This document shows positions 1-10,402 of a stretch of DNA of 64,000 nt, piece after piece. The first letter of the stretch is position 1; every line of letters begins with the position of its first letter. The translations under genes and the position numbers were made by a program. The DNA is from Elymus sibiricus (taxonomy: Eukaryota; Streptophyta; Magnoliopsida; Poales; Poaceae). Location of the stretch: assembly GCA_039707655.1 (NCBI GenBank), contig CM077668.1, forward strand, positions 69,023,086 to 69,087,085, read 5' to 3'. Below the pieces are notes generated by a model. It was not told where the DNA came from, did not search any database, and saw nothing but the letters and a program-made list of their open reading frames with translations.

Positions 1-2531
1 ATTGTCCAAAACCACCCTAGTGATTGTTCACACAAAATTCAGAGAAATGTAAGTGCATGAATGCTGTAGGGAAATTGGATAGACACCTTATCTGAATATT
101 TGTAAACGGACGCCATGATGGTTTCTGTATTTCCTCCTGCCAATACGAGACCAACCTTGCAGCTTTTCCCTCTGGATCATTGTTCCTGTATTTCAAATTG
201 CATGCGGCGTGAAAAGGATTTTCATCAAGTTGGCCCATCCTTTTGATTCCAACAACGACGTCCCCACTAATCGGCATGTTCTCAAAACCCTGCACATTTG
301 CACATTATCATCATCATTTCAATGAGGAAAACCTCTAGCAACCATGTAACTCCTCCCAACGAGGAAAACAGAGCAACTAGAAATTTAAAAAATTATGGGC
401 TTTTACTTTTACCTGAATCAACTCTTGGCGATTCTCTTGGAGCTCTTCGCTGTTGGCCTGCTTTCTTTTCAAGAGGTCTAGCAATGATTTTTTATTCCTT
501 TTCCCTTCCCCATTCAGAATATTTCTCACATCTGTCATTACCGCATAAAGACTTTGATGGTCTTCCTCTGCGAGCTTCTCCCCTGCTTGTAGTTTCATGT
601 TCAGCTGCCGTGCGATGAGCACTAGGGCTTTATCCCTTTGCTCCAGCTGCCTCTCAAGTTGAATTAGCTTGGCATGAATAGCCTCCATCTCTTGCTACAA
701 GGCGAGTTCTAGCATGGTCAGCTACTTTGATGGAGCTACTAAGAATTTGATGCAGATGAGCTTATCGATTGTCCTATCAAAGAGAACAAGGAACCTTGTG
801 GTTTTCATGCAGCATGAGAGCATGGTCAGCCACATTGCCCTCTCCACATCCAAGCTCTGATGTGTTGATCTCCAAAGCACCCTGTGGATGTGTATGGGAG
901 TTCCGGTAAGACCATAAAAAGGACATGAACCGGATCATATTGCGTGGAGAGCTCGGTCTGTTAGTTATGAATGTAGCGATAATCTAGCTAAAAGAGCAAA
1001 TATTTGTCTAGAGTTTCCACTGAAATCGTCTTAAACTGATGCTTCCTAATACAAATTTAGGGGGAATACTGTCTGAGTAGCATCTGGATTGAACGAGGGA
1101 TTGACACTGAAGCTAATTCTAGCATTAAAATTGGGAGTACAGATAGATGATCTGATACTATGTTTTGGCTTGCAAAGCAGAGCAAGTACTCTCTGATACT
1201 GCCTCTCTGAGCATATGTTGTCCATGATCAGTAAAAACAGAATTCAGCATTTCACATATCATGCTTTTTTCAGTCCGCATTCGGCATCACCATCTGTAAC
1301 TTCTTTTTTTATAACTGCGGACATCAGTGTTCATTTTCGAAATGTGAATCTAAAGTTGAGGTGAAAATTCAGCACTCTGAAAACTGAAACTAAACATGTT
1401 ACAGAGTTCAGATAAGAAATGCATGGCCTTACCTTCTCCAGCTCATGCAGCACCAGATCATGGTCAGCCAGCTTGCTCTCTCCACCTGCCATGTCCAGTG
1501 TGTTGACCTCCAAAGCACCCTGTGTGGGACCATTATCCTATAAAACAATAAAAACAACACAAGACTATATGTCAAGATGGCGAAGGCAAATAAACTGGGT
1601 CATACTGCGAGGGTAGGTGGCTTTGTTGGTTATTATTGTTAAGGAGTATGTAGCTAAAAAGAACAAACATTTGTGTGAATATGTAGAATTTCCACTCAAA
1701 TCCTTCTGTTTGTTTGTTTGTTTGTTTATTTATTTACTGCCTGAGTAGAAGCTGCACCTGGTTTGAATGAGGGAGTATGCTGCAGCTTGTAGTCTTCTCA
1801 ACAATGAAGCTAATTCTAGCATCAAACCTTTTTAGATGAACTATGGTGGCTTGTAAGCAGGGCAGGTGCTCTCTGTTACTTTTTCTCTGAGCTAGCTTAT
1901 GCCGAATTGCAGTCCATGATCAATACAGTAATAATTCGGCATACAGTTGCAATTTTTGGCTGAAAAAAGAATGCATTTCACGCCCAGCCAGATTTGTGAA
2001 TTCCACATTACTATCTGTGACTACTTTTATAACGGCCGATGATCGGTGTTCATTTGCAAAACGACACTATGAAGTTGAGATGAAAATTCAACACCCTGAA
2101 AACTGAAAGTAAACTGACACTGATGCTAATTCTGATTTGAATTTATAGTGTTTTTGCTCCCAGCTGCATATGTACACTGTTGTGTTGGCTTGTAAGCTTC
2201 ATTTCAGATAAATCCAGTGACAAGATTTGACAAGGCGCTGTTTTGGCTATAAACTTGCGATACAGGGTTAATTTGTAAAAATGCATGTCACGCCCTTTTC
2301 AGATGGGCTTGCGCGTTCTACACTACTATCTGTAACCTGTTTTTCTAATAACTGCCGATATCAGTGTTCGTTTGCAAAATGACTCTTTAAAGTTAAGGTT
2401 AAAATTCAATCTCTTAAAATGGAAAGTAAACTAACACTGATGCTAATTCTAGACTATTTGAATTTATACTAAGGCCTCACATCTGACATTAGCTAAAAAG
2501 AACAAACATTCGTGTGAATATTTAGAATTTC

Positions 2532-4205
2532 GAATAGAAAATATTGAAAAAACTGTGCCTGCGGTGACTAACGCTTTCCCTCCTACCCCCGCGTCGCTCC
2601 CGCGAGCGACGGGGGGAAACCCTTGCCGCCGCCGGTCCTAGCCCCCCTCCCCTCCTCCTCTCTCCTCGCCGCCGCCGCACTCGCTGGCGGGCAAAGCCCG
2701 GCCGGCCGCGGCGGCGGCGGGGCCTCCTCTCCTCTCCGAACGGTGGTGGGCGGCGCGGGACGACCTCGCCGGTCGGGGACGCGGTGCTTCGTGGGGCACG
2801 GCGGCGCAGGTGGCTGCTGCCCCGGCGTTGTGGGCTACGTGCGGTGGTCGTCGGGGTTGCGCCCGTGGTGGATGAGGCGGCGGTGTGGGCCTGGCAACGG
2901 CGGAGGCCCAAATCGGGATCTGGATCTGGGGGCTCTCCTCTGGCTGGCGGCGCGGGGGCTGGCCACGACCGGGCGTGGTCGTGGCACTGGGCGTGGACCG
3001 CGGCGGCGCGCGGCAAGCTGCTGCAGGCGGCTGCTTTCGGTGCTGCAGTGGTCCTCGGTGGATTTGGGCTGCCACGGCGTGGTGGGAGCCCATGGGGGTG
3101 GCATGGGTCGGCTCATGGCGGCGGTGTTGATGATGGTGTGCAGGTCGTGGCGCAGCGGCGGCTGGGCTCTCCGGCGTGGTTCAGCTCATGATGGTGTGCA
3201 GGTCGTGGCGCAGCGGCGGCTGGGCTCTCCGGCGTCAGCTCGTCTGCGTGCGGCCCTTGGGGATGCTCTTGGTCTCTCTCGTGGATGCAGGTTGTGGCCG
3301 GTCCGGCTCCTCGCGCCGTTGAGCGGGTGGCCGGTTTGGGCCAGGTGCTGATCCAGGCTGGGAGCCCGGGTTGGGCGTCAGGGGTGACGTTTGGAGAGGT
3401 GGTGGGAGAGATGGGTGGCGCCGATGCGGTCGGGCCACCCGTCACCGGCAGGGGTGCCGGACGTTGACGTAGTCCGCTCCCGCCTCGCCTCTTCTCCGAC
3501 CTGGTCACTCCCCGATCGATTTGGCCGTTCCGGTCGCTGGCGGCTCTGTCGGTGGTCGGAGCTTGCCGGTCGGCTCATCGCCTACAGCCACGGAGGACCT
3601 TTCGGGCGTCTTGTTTCTTGGGCGGCGGCCCAAGTGGTGGGAGCCGCGGTGCTCGTGGGCTGATGCCGCGGCTCAGGTGTGGGCGGCTAGCAGCCATGGC
3701 CGCGTGGGCGGTGTGGTGGCAGGCGTTTCGTCGTCCTACCGAAGGCGGAGTATGCTTACCGGGGTGAAAACCCTGTCTGGTTTAGACCAGACCGACGGAG
3801 GCGGCGTCTGTGGGCGTCGTCACCTTCCTGAAGTCTCCGTTGTGGTTGCTCCCTACCTTCGTCGTGCTCCGGATGAAAATCCGATCTCTGGATCGGGCGG
3901 TGGCGGCGCTACGGTGCCGTGCCCTTCCTGAAGGCACCGTCTTGGAGTGCACGGTGTCGACGATTCTCAACTTCACCTCTTCGTGATCTCATCGGAAGGG
4001 CCCCGACGGCTCCGTAGTGATGCTTACTGTCTCCTCTTGTTGTCTACGTCGAGTCTGTCGGTGTGGTGTTGTTGTAGCCCTTTGGCACCTATGTATCTGG
4101 CCCTGGGAGAGTGTGGTTCTCGTGTTGTGTGGTGTGGTTTGTATCGGATCCGTTTGTTGGTGGTTGTTGCTTTATATATAAAGCGGGGCGAAAGCCTTTT
4201 TCGGT
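2532..4205 (+). mobile_element. GC-rich non-autonomous retroelement with 15-bp TSD, copy A
   Basis: A sharply GC-rich block in an AT-rich intron, flanked by perfect 15-bp direct repeats AATATTTAGAATTTC (2517-2531 and 4206-4220). It ends in a TATATATAAAGCGGGGCGAAAG-type 3' terminus followed by CTTTTTCGGT. A long TSD of this size with no terminal inverted repeats points to insertion by target-primed reverse transcription (LINE/SINE mechanism; inference). It has long open frames on both strands, but these look like GC-rich shadows and no reverse transcriptase motif was found. Related elements lie at 62178-63370 and, on the minus strand, 23185-23880. It contains an internal 39-bp net gain relative to copy B near 3127-3180. 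Confidence 0.8.
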
Positions 4206-5109
4206 AATATTTAGAATTTCCACTCAAATCTTCTCAACACGGCAGATTTGAGAGGACTACTGGCTGCAGCATACTCCATCATTCAGGCAGTGGACAAATA
4301 AACAAACAAACAAATCTTCAGTGTTGAGAAGATTGAGTTAAAAATTCTAGCATCAAACCTTTTTAGATGAATTCAATCATCAAACCATTTTAGATGACTA
4401 TGGTGGCCTGTAAGCAGGGCAGGTGCTCTCTGTTACTGTTTTTCTGAGCATATGCTGAATTGTGGTCCATGGTTAATACAATATTAATCGGCATACAGTT
4501 CCAATTTTTGGCTGAAAAAACTGCATTTCAAGCCCAGCCGGATTTTGAAATTCCACTTACTATCCACAACTGTTTTTTTGTATGGTCGATATTGGTGTTC
4601 TTTTGCAAAACGAAACTATGGAGTTGAGGTGAAAATTTGACACCCTGAAAACTGAAAGCAAACTGACACTGATGCTAATTCTGTAGATGATTTGAATTTA
4701 TAGTGTTTTTGCTCCCAGCTACATTTGTACACCGTGTTGTGTTGGTTGTAAGCTTCATTTTGATAACTATCAATTCAATGAAACAATTTGACATACCGCT
4801 GTAATTTTTTGGCTATAAGCAATTCAGGGTTAATTTATAAAAAAGCATTTCACGCCCTTTTCAGCCAGACTTGAGCATTCGACATTGCTATCTGTAACCC
4901 ATTTGTTTTGATAACTGCTGATATCGGTGTTTATTTGCAAAACGACACTCTGAAGACGTGTAAATTCAACACTCTGAAAACTGAAAGTAAACTGACACTG
5001 ATGCTAGTTCTAGATGATTTGAATTTATACTGTGTTTGGTTGCTTCATTTCAGTGTGCTCACAAGTTACTGTCTCTCTAGACATATATGATGCGAAAATG
5101 TTTTATTGG

Positions 5110-5331
5110 ACCATGGTTCAGCCGAACCTACGCTGGACACCATTGATTTATGGACACTGTTCATGTGGATTGGTGCATGTTTAATTAAAAAATGCATGGC
5201 AGGAGATGTTTTGCATGTTAAACAATGCATGACATGAAGTGTTGGATGAAATTGACATGCATGGCGCGAATCCACATGTAGAAGGATGTTGAATCGTACG
5301 GCGTGGAGCATAGGTTCGGCTGAACCATGGT
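5110..5331. mobile_element. MITE-like element with 21-bp perfect terminal inverted repeats, copy A
   Basis: The 21-bp arms at 5110-5130 (starting ACCATGGTTCAG) and 5311-5331 are perfect reverse complements. The similarity continues imperfectly inward, and CATGTGGAT occurs on both sides. The 222-bp element lies in the first intron region of the FDM-like gene. No clear target-site duplication was found, so the superfamily is not assigned. It could also be a simple hairpin-forming inverted repeat. Confidence 0.6.
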
Positions 5332-6098
5332 TCTAAATCACGCCTCTCTATATGATGTCGATGATCACTTCAGTAACAAAATTCGACACGCCGCTGTAAA
5401 TTTTGGGTATAAACTTGCAACTCAGGCCTCACTCAACTGAGGCCACGCATCCGACATTAGCATCCGTAACTTTTGGTTAGGTACTGAACTACTGATGCTG
5501 GTGTCAATTTGTAAAAATACATTGTAGAGCTGAGTTAAAAAGTTCAGCACTCTGAAAGTAAGACAGCATTTTAGAGTTCAGGCAAGAAATGGCATGAGCA
5601 TACCTTCTCCAGCTCCTGCAATTCTGCAATCTTCGCCATCTTCCACTCGAGCTCTTTCGTCGTCGCGTCCAGTTCCGCCCTGAGCCTCTGATTCTGCTCC
5701 TACAGATCCTCACAGTTCAACTCTGGTATGATCTCGTCAGATATGATCCTCAGCTCTGGCAGATGACAACCCAACAATTAAGATTTGCGCAAATAATGAG
5801 ATCATTATCGAGCTCACAGCACGACCAATCCATGGAGTATTACCGGCGAGCTCGTCGACGAGGCAGCTCATGTCCTGCTCCGCCGCCCGCACCGCCGCGG
5901 CCGCCTCCTCGCACCTGGCCTCCAGGAGCCTCGCCCTCGAGTCGTACTCGTCGGCGATGGCGTCCTCGGCCCTCTTCACCGCGGCGGCCAGGAAACTCCC
6001 CGCGGCGTCATCCCCGCGAAGGTGCAGGAAGTGGTTGTCGGGCTCAGGCGGCGCCGCTTCCTGGGCTGGCGCCGTGATCGTGACGGCGGCCAGGTGCT

Positions 6099-6245
6099 GC
6101 TGCGCGTCGGAGGCCAGGGCGCTCTCGGTGGCGAGGTGGTGCTGCCCGTCGAAGGCCAGGGCGCTCTCGGCGGCGAGGTGGTGCTGCCCGTCGAAGGCCA
6201 GGGCGCTCTCGGCGGTGGGGTGGTGCTGCGCGTCGGAGGCGTGGG
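6099..6245. repeat. Coding 42-bp minisatellite in exon 1 of FDM-like gene, copy A
   Basis: GCTGC(G/C)CGTC recurs at 6099, 6141, 6183 and 6225, a constant 42-bp period. On the minus strand it encodes a 14-residue repeat with the core DGQHHLAAESALAF (variants SDAQHHPTAESAL and SDAQQHLAA). The period is a multiple of three, so copy-number changes keep the frame. It lies in residues of about 25-75 of the protein, before the coiled coil. Confidence 0.88.
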
Positions 6246-6318
6246 TGCTCGTGGCGATGGCGTCGAGGACCTCGCCGGAGTCGGCGTCGGCCATGGGCAC
6301 GTCGTCGACGCTTGACAT

Positions 6319-7023
6319 GCAAATGCAGTGGAGCGGAAGCCTTGGAGTGGGTTTGCGTTGGGTAGGATGGATCTGCACTTTCTGGAGTACTACAGCCGCA
6401 TAGAGTACTACTAGTTCAGTCGATGATTTATTAAATTCAGTGCATTTCTTTTCCAAAGCTTTTTTTTATTAGCATACCATCTTCATGCGCAAATATCTTT
6501 TCTAAAGCTATTTTAAGCACTGTTGTTGTTCAAGGAGAAATTCTGTTTGATGAGTCTTGTCAGCATGAGGGGAGGACCTCCAGTTCAGTTCAGCTTCCAA
6601 GGCCTCGAATCCACTGCTCCTTCAAGGAGTGAGTGGTAACTCGATCTGTCATCGGTGAGAAAATTACACGTTTGGTCTTCTAAGTCTCTGGCGCACAACA
6701 ACTTGGTCCCACAATTCGAGAAACACTACAATACAATCTTTATACACGCGAATACATAACACTCTATGGTACCATTACGGTCCCCTCTACCGTAGAGCGC
6801 CCTGGTGCCGCGTGGCACCGCGGTTTTGCGGAAAACCCCTCGCTTTTTTGCGGAAACAACCCGCGTCCAGTTTGGCACCACACGCCAGGCTCGCCGTCAT
6901 GGGCCCGCTTGTCGGTCACACGCGCCGTGTAGTCAAATCGCCGTAGCCTTATTCAATAGCCGCGCCTATTCTACCACTCCTCTCTCGTCTCGTCGAGAAA
7001 CCCTCATTTCTCCATCACTATCG
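6319..7023. promoter_or_regulatory. Divergent intergenic region between FDM-like gene and 233-aa gene, copy A
   Basis: 705 bp separate the two divergent start codons (ATG at 6318 on minus, ATG at 7024 on plus). It should contain the 5' UTRs and promoters of both. A short hairpin GGTGCCGCGTGGCACC lies at about 6802-6817. No clear TATA box was assigned. Copy B has the same arrangement at 36060-36764. Confidence 0.45.
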
Positions 7024-7725
7024 ATGGCGAAGACCAACAAGTGGGAGAGGATGGTCGATGACTGGGCCGGCACTGATCCGCTCAAGGTCTCCATCGCCCG
7101 TGAGATCGGCGCCCGGTTCAAGAGCGCACCATTGCTCGCGAATCACGCGTGTGGCTTGGTCAAACAATTGAGGGAGGATGAGAGGGCTCGTGTGTTCCTG
7201 GATGGCAAGGGCGTGGCCGTGGTTGCCATTATCGTCTGGTGCATGCTCGAGGCGCGGTCCGACGATGCTGCCCAGCGCGCTCGTTGGGCCTTGTACCGCC
7301 CGTGTAGCAGGTGCAGCCTGCGGCCGCTCCTGCCGGATCCAGAGGCAGAGCGTGTCGAGCACGTTCAAGTTGCCATGCCACATCGCGTTGACTCCAACTA
7401 CCTCGCCATCGCCCGCAAGAAGCCGCCACCGGGTATGCATGTGATCGTCATTGATGACGACAAGCCGCATGATGCTTCGCCTGATGTGCACGTCGTCGCT
7501 CAGCCTGTCATCGCAGGCCACAAGGAGGCGCCCATCGACGTGGAGGAGCTGCCGCCTATCGATCTTTCGGTGAAGACTGAGAATGATCCAGGGGAGGAGG
7601 AGGAGCCACGGGAGGAGGTGCAGAGGGCGGCAAAGAATAAGAGGGTGGCCAACATGCATGCTCGGCGCCGCTCTGCACGCCTGAGTGGCACACCGATCCC
7701 ACGCCGGTCCGCCCGACTGAACTGA
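7024..7725 (+). CDS. Uncharacterised 233-aa protein, copy A
   Basis: Intact single-exon frame, starting MAKTNKWERMVDDWAG and ending at TGA 7723-7725. The frame is open upstream to about 6805, but the first ATG in a plausible context is 7024, after a pyrimidine-rich leader. The N-terminal 110 residues look globular, with a hydrophobic stretch AVVAIIVWCMLEA. The middle is acidic (GEEEEPREE). The C-terminus is strongly basic with the motif RRSARL twice (RRRSARLSGTPIP and RRSARLN), resembling a nuclear-localisation or nucleic-acid-binding tail. I do not recognise the family; it could be a transposon-associated gene. Copy B differs at residues 53 (E to G) and 156 (H to Q). It diverges from the FDM-like gene. 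Confidence 0.6.
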   Translation: MAKTNKWERMVDDWAGTDPLKVSIAREIGARFKSAPLLANHACGLVKQLREDERARVFLDGKGVAVVAIIVWCMLEARSDDAAQRARWALYRPCSRCSLRPLLPDPEAERVEHVQVAMPHRVDSNYLAIARKKPPPGMHVIVIDDDKPHDASPDVHVVAQPVIAGHKEAPIDVEELPPIDLSVKTENDPGEEEEPREEVQRAAKNKRVANMHARRRSARLSGTPIPRRSARLN

Positions 7726-7800
7726 AAAAGTTTTGTCGGTTTACTGAAGAAAAAATGCAGTTAGACGTAGCAGTTAGTAGTAGTAGTTTAATTATATTTT

Positions 7801-7886
7801 GTATGTAAGTTTGGACTTTGAACTACCTATGATGTTAGCAGTAGCAGTTAGTATGTAAGTTTGAACTTTGAACTACCTATGAATCT
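7801..7886. repeat. 50-bp partial tandem repeat after the 233-aa gene, copy A
   Basis: GTATGTAAGTTTG, then ACTTTGAACTACCTATGA, occurs at 7801 and again at 7851, a 50-bp period. The repeat lies 75 bp after the stop codon, in the likely 3' UTR. Downstream, TCTGAATTTT(A/G)(A/G)CAAC words recur at about 8012 and 8075. Copy B has the same repeat at 37542-37627. Confidence 0.7.
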
Positions 7887-8096
7887 ATGATGCAACTTGT
7901 CTTGTTTTAAGAGATCACCTGTTTTAGCTGTTTAACAACCCGTGGCAACCATGCATGAACTATCACTGTTTTAACAGATCTCCCGTTTTAACAACTTGTA
8001 TTTGTCTTTGTCTGAATTTTGGCAACATGTCAGTGGCAGCTAGGACCCATTTTTGGACACATCTTGTCTTCGTCTGAATTTTAACAACTTGCCTTT

Positions 8097-9320
8097 GTGT
8101 GACGCCCGCGTCTCGACCGTACACTAATCATACACGCAAATGTGTACGATCAAGATCAGGGACTCACGGGAAGATATCACAACACAACTCTAGTCACAAA
8201 TTAAAGTCATACAAGCTTTATATTACAAGCCAGGGGCCTCGAGGGCTCGAATACATAAGCTCGCTTACAAGCGTTAGCGGAAGCATTAGATATCTGAGTA
8301 CAAACATAAAAGATAAAACAGACATGCCTTAAGAAGGCGGGGCAAAACAACGACTAAGATCGAAAAGGCGCAGGCCTCCTGCCTGGGACCCTCCGAACCT
8401 ACTCCTGGTCGTCAGCCAACTCGTAGTAGTAACCACCCTCGGGGTGGTAGTAGTAGTCGTCGACGGGGGCAGCTGACTCCTGGGCTCCGTCATCTGGTCG
8501 CATCAAATGGGTATAGGGAAAAGAGGAAGCAAGCAGCCGTGAGTACTCATCCAAAGTACTCAGCAAGAGTTACATCAGATCTATTCTATGTATGCAACAT
8601 TATCAAAGGAAGGTTGTATCTGTGGGCTAGACTGTAGAAATGCCAGAATAGAGGGAAAGCCTAGCCTATCGAAGACTAGCATCTTCAAGCATCTTGCAGC
8701 ATTTAGAAGAGTACAGAATAGCATATTATAATTAACAATTATGTTGTAACAATAGCGCCCAGAGATCCTTCCTCGACTCCCTGCGAGAAAGCAATCCCGG
8801 AGCCATCATATCCATTTATCATCTCAAGTATCCAGTTCTAGTTGTATCGATCGGGATACAACTCCGAGTGTCCGTTACCGAGGATCCGGCTATTCGAATA
8901 GATATACTTCCCTGCAGGGGTGCACCAACTTACCCACCACGCTCGATTAACTCCGGCCGGACACACTTTTCTGGGTCATGCCTGGCCTCGGTCAAAATGA
9001 CACGCCGCAGCCCTACCTAGGCTCAACAGAGAGGTCAGCACGCCAGAATAACCCTATGTGCGCAGGGGTCTTGGGCCCATCGCCCTTTGCACTCCTGCAC
9101 GTTGCGTACGCGGCCGGTGAGCAGACCTAGCCCCCTTAAACAAGGACGGGCGTTCCAGTCCAACCCGGCGTGCGCCGCTCAGTCGCTGACGTCTAGAGAG
9201 CTTCGGCTGATGCATACGACGCAGAGTACCCATATTTATTCCCGCGTGATGGTTAGTGCTAAAAGGCCAGAGGCCTACTCGGATCAAATATCCAAACCGT
9301 TAGTGTATTGGGAACGCGCG
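8097..9320. mobile_element. Noncoding segment of a Triticeae Gypsy-type LTR element (fragment), copy A
   Basis: No coding frame of note. The words CAGGGGCCTCGAGGGCTCG, AGGCGCAGGCCTCCTGCC, ACTTCCCTGCAGGGGTGCACC and CGTTGCGTACGCGGCCGG are, from memory, typical of a very abundant noncoding segment of Triticeae Gypsy-like retrotransposons. The family name is not asserted. Ends were set by where this texture stops: TGACGCCCGCG on the left, and the next repeat at about 9326 on the right. No LTR pair was found, so it is a fragment or solo segment. Copy B: 37838-39061. Confidence 0.5.
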
Positions 9321-9325
9321 TGAAA

Positions 9326-10402
9326 GATCGTGGATGTCGCCTAGAGGGGGGGGGGGGTGAATAGGCGCTTTAAAATAATTACGGTTTAGGCTTGAACAAA
9401 TGCGGAATAAACCTAGCGGTTAATTTGTCAAGCACAAAATCTAAAACGACTAGGCTCACCTATGTACACCAACAACTTAAGCTAAGCAAGATAAACAACT
9501 AAGTGATAGCAAGATATATAACAAGAAACAATATGGCTATCACAAAGTAAAGTGCATAAGTAAAGGGCTCGGGTAAGAGATAACCGAGGCACGCGGAGAC
9601 GACGATGTATCCCGAAGTTCACACCCTTGCGGATGCTAATCTCCGTTAGAGCGGTGTGGAGGCACAATGCTCCCCAACAATGCCACTAGGGCCACCGTAT
9701 TCTCCTCACGCCCTCGCACAATGCAAGGTGCCGTGATTCCACTAAGGGACCCTTGAGGGCGGTCACCGAACCCATACAAATGGCAACCCTTGAGGGTGAT
9801 CACCGAACCCGTACACTTTGGCAACCCTTGGGGGCGGTCACCGGTACCCGTCAAATTGCTCAGGGCGATCTCCACAACCTAATTGGAGACCCCGATGCTT
9901 GCCCGGAGCTTTACACCACAATGATTGAGCTCCGAGGCACCACCAAGCCACCAAGCCGTCTAGGGCGCCAAGGCACCCAAGAGGAACAAGCTCTAGGGTG
10001 CCCAAACACCCAAGAGTAATAAGCTACTCAACAACTAACTTCCACGTATCACCGTGGAGAACTCAAACCGATGCAACAAATGCAATGGCAAGGGCACACG
10101 GAGTGCCCAAGTCCTCCTCTCCCAAATCCCACCAAAGCAACAAAAGCTATGGAGGAAAATGAGAGGAAGAACGAAGAAGAACACGAAGAACTCCAAGAAC
10201 TAGATCCAAGGGGTTCCCCTCACTTAGAGGAGAAAGTGATTGGTGGAAATGTGGATCTAGATCTCCTCTCTCTTTTCCCCCAAAAACTAGCAAGAATCCA
10301 TGGAGGGATTGAGAGATAGCAAAGCTCTAGAAGGTCAACAATGGAGGAGAGAGAGCTGCAAGGGAATAAGATGACCGTTGGGGGCAAGGGGGAAGAAGAC
10401 CC
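9326..10402. repeat. High-copy Triticeae repeat, left part, split by the Sirevirus, copy A
   Basis: Begins near GATCGTGGATGTCGCCTAGA and a 12-G run (9346-9357; 7 G in copy B). It continues through direct repeats of GGCAACCCTTG(A/G)GGG and GGTCACCG words (9746-9845), and ends at GACCC (10398-10402), the left TSD of the Sirevirus. The same repeat resumes at 22285. It is remembered as very common in Triticeae genomic DNA; transposon class not assigned. No convincing gene. Confidence 0.65.

Larger units (their letters stand above)
1310..5590. repeat. Diverged intronic repeats of the FDM-like gene
   Basis: A roughly 90-120-bp motif recurs at about 1310-1400, 2033-2130, 2338-2455, 4570-4690, 4893-5015 and 5465-5575. 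It comprises a CTGTAAC-TTTT-ATAACTGC stretch, then GTGTTCATTTGCAAAACGACAC, AGTTGAGGTGAAAATTCA and ACTGATGCTAATTCT-like words. Larger flanking blocks also match, for example 1816-2120 with 4349-4690. The first and last occurrences lie next to exons starting with nearly the same bases (1433 and 5604), so the intron and exons 2-4 look like products of old exon-intron tandem duplications. The same pattern lies at 31089-35330 in copy B. Confidence 0.7.
92..6318 (-). pseudogene. XH-domain FDM/IDN2-like gene, copy A, disrupted, 3' exon off-window
   Basis: FDM/IDN2 proteins act with double-stranded RNA and AGO4-pathway factors in RNA-directed DNA methylation; XH mediates dimerisation (family knowledge). 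Exons by splice sites and reading phase: 5844-6318 (start ATG at 6318, residues 1-158), 5604-5755, 1433-1519, 795-881, 413-694 and 92-289. Exons 2-5 encode coiled-coil-like sequence. Exon 92-289 encodes the start of XH, with VVGIKRMGQLDENPF and YWQEEIQKPSWRPF. No XS or zf-XS domain is visible, so this is a short XH-type member. Two lesions: an in-frame TAG at 5700-5702 (codon 177), and the last donor reads CAG|ATAAGG where CAG|GTAAGG is expected (base 91). The upstream end of exon 2 is set by phase. The large intron (1520-5603) hosts transposons. Probably non-functional, but an N-terminal peptide of 176 residues could still be made. Confidence 0.78.

Noticed and set aside
84..92. Alternative donor AAG|GTGTCT five bases downstream of the mutated donor
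   Set aside because: It shifts phase and gives an immediate TTA TAG in the next exon, so it does not rescue the XH domain.
92..100. AT-AC type intron at CAG|ATAAGG
   Set aside because: The intron ends in AG, not AC, and lacks the U12 donor ATATCC, so a mutated GT donor is simpler.
2522..3931. Long open frames on both strands in the GC-rich block (for example 242 codons at 2623-3351)
   Set aside because: All six frames are open because of high GC, the peptides are Arg/Pro/Gly-rich with no domain, and the block is a TSD-flanked retroelement.
5700..5710. CTGTAG before GAGCAG as a splice acceptor that would bypass the in-frame TAG
   Set aside because: Exon 1 ends in phase 1, so joining there breaks the coiled-coil frame; the CAG acceptor at 5756 keeps phase and the whole frame except the TAG.
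5763..6403. Plus-strand frames over exon 1 of the FDM-like gene (104, 177 and 97 codons)
   Set aside because: Antisense shadows of a coding exon with biased GC and a 42-bp repeat.
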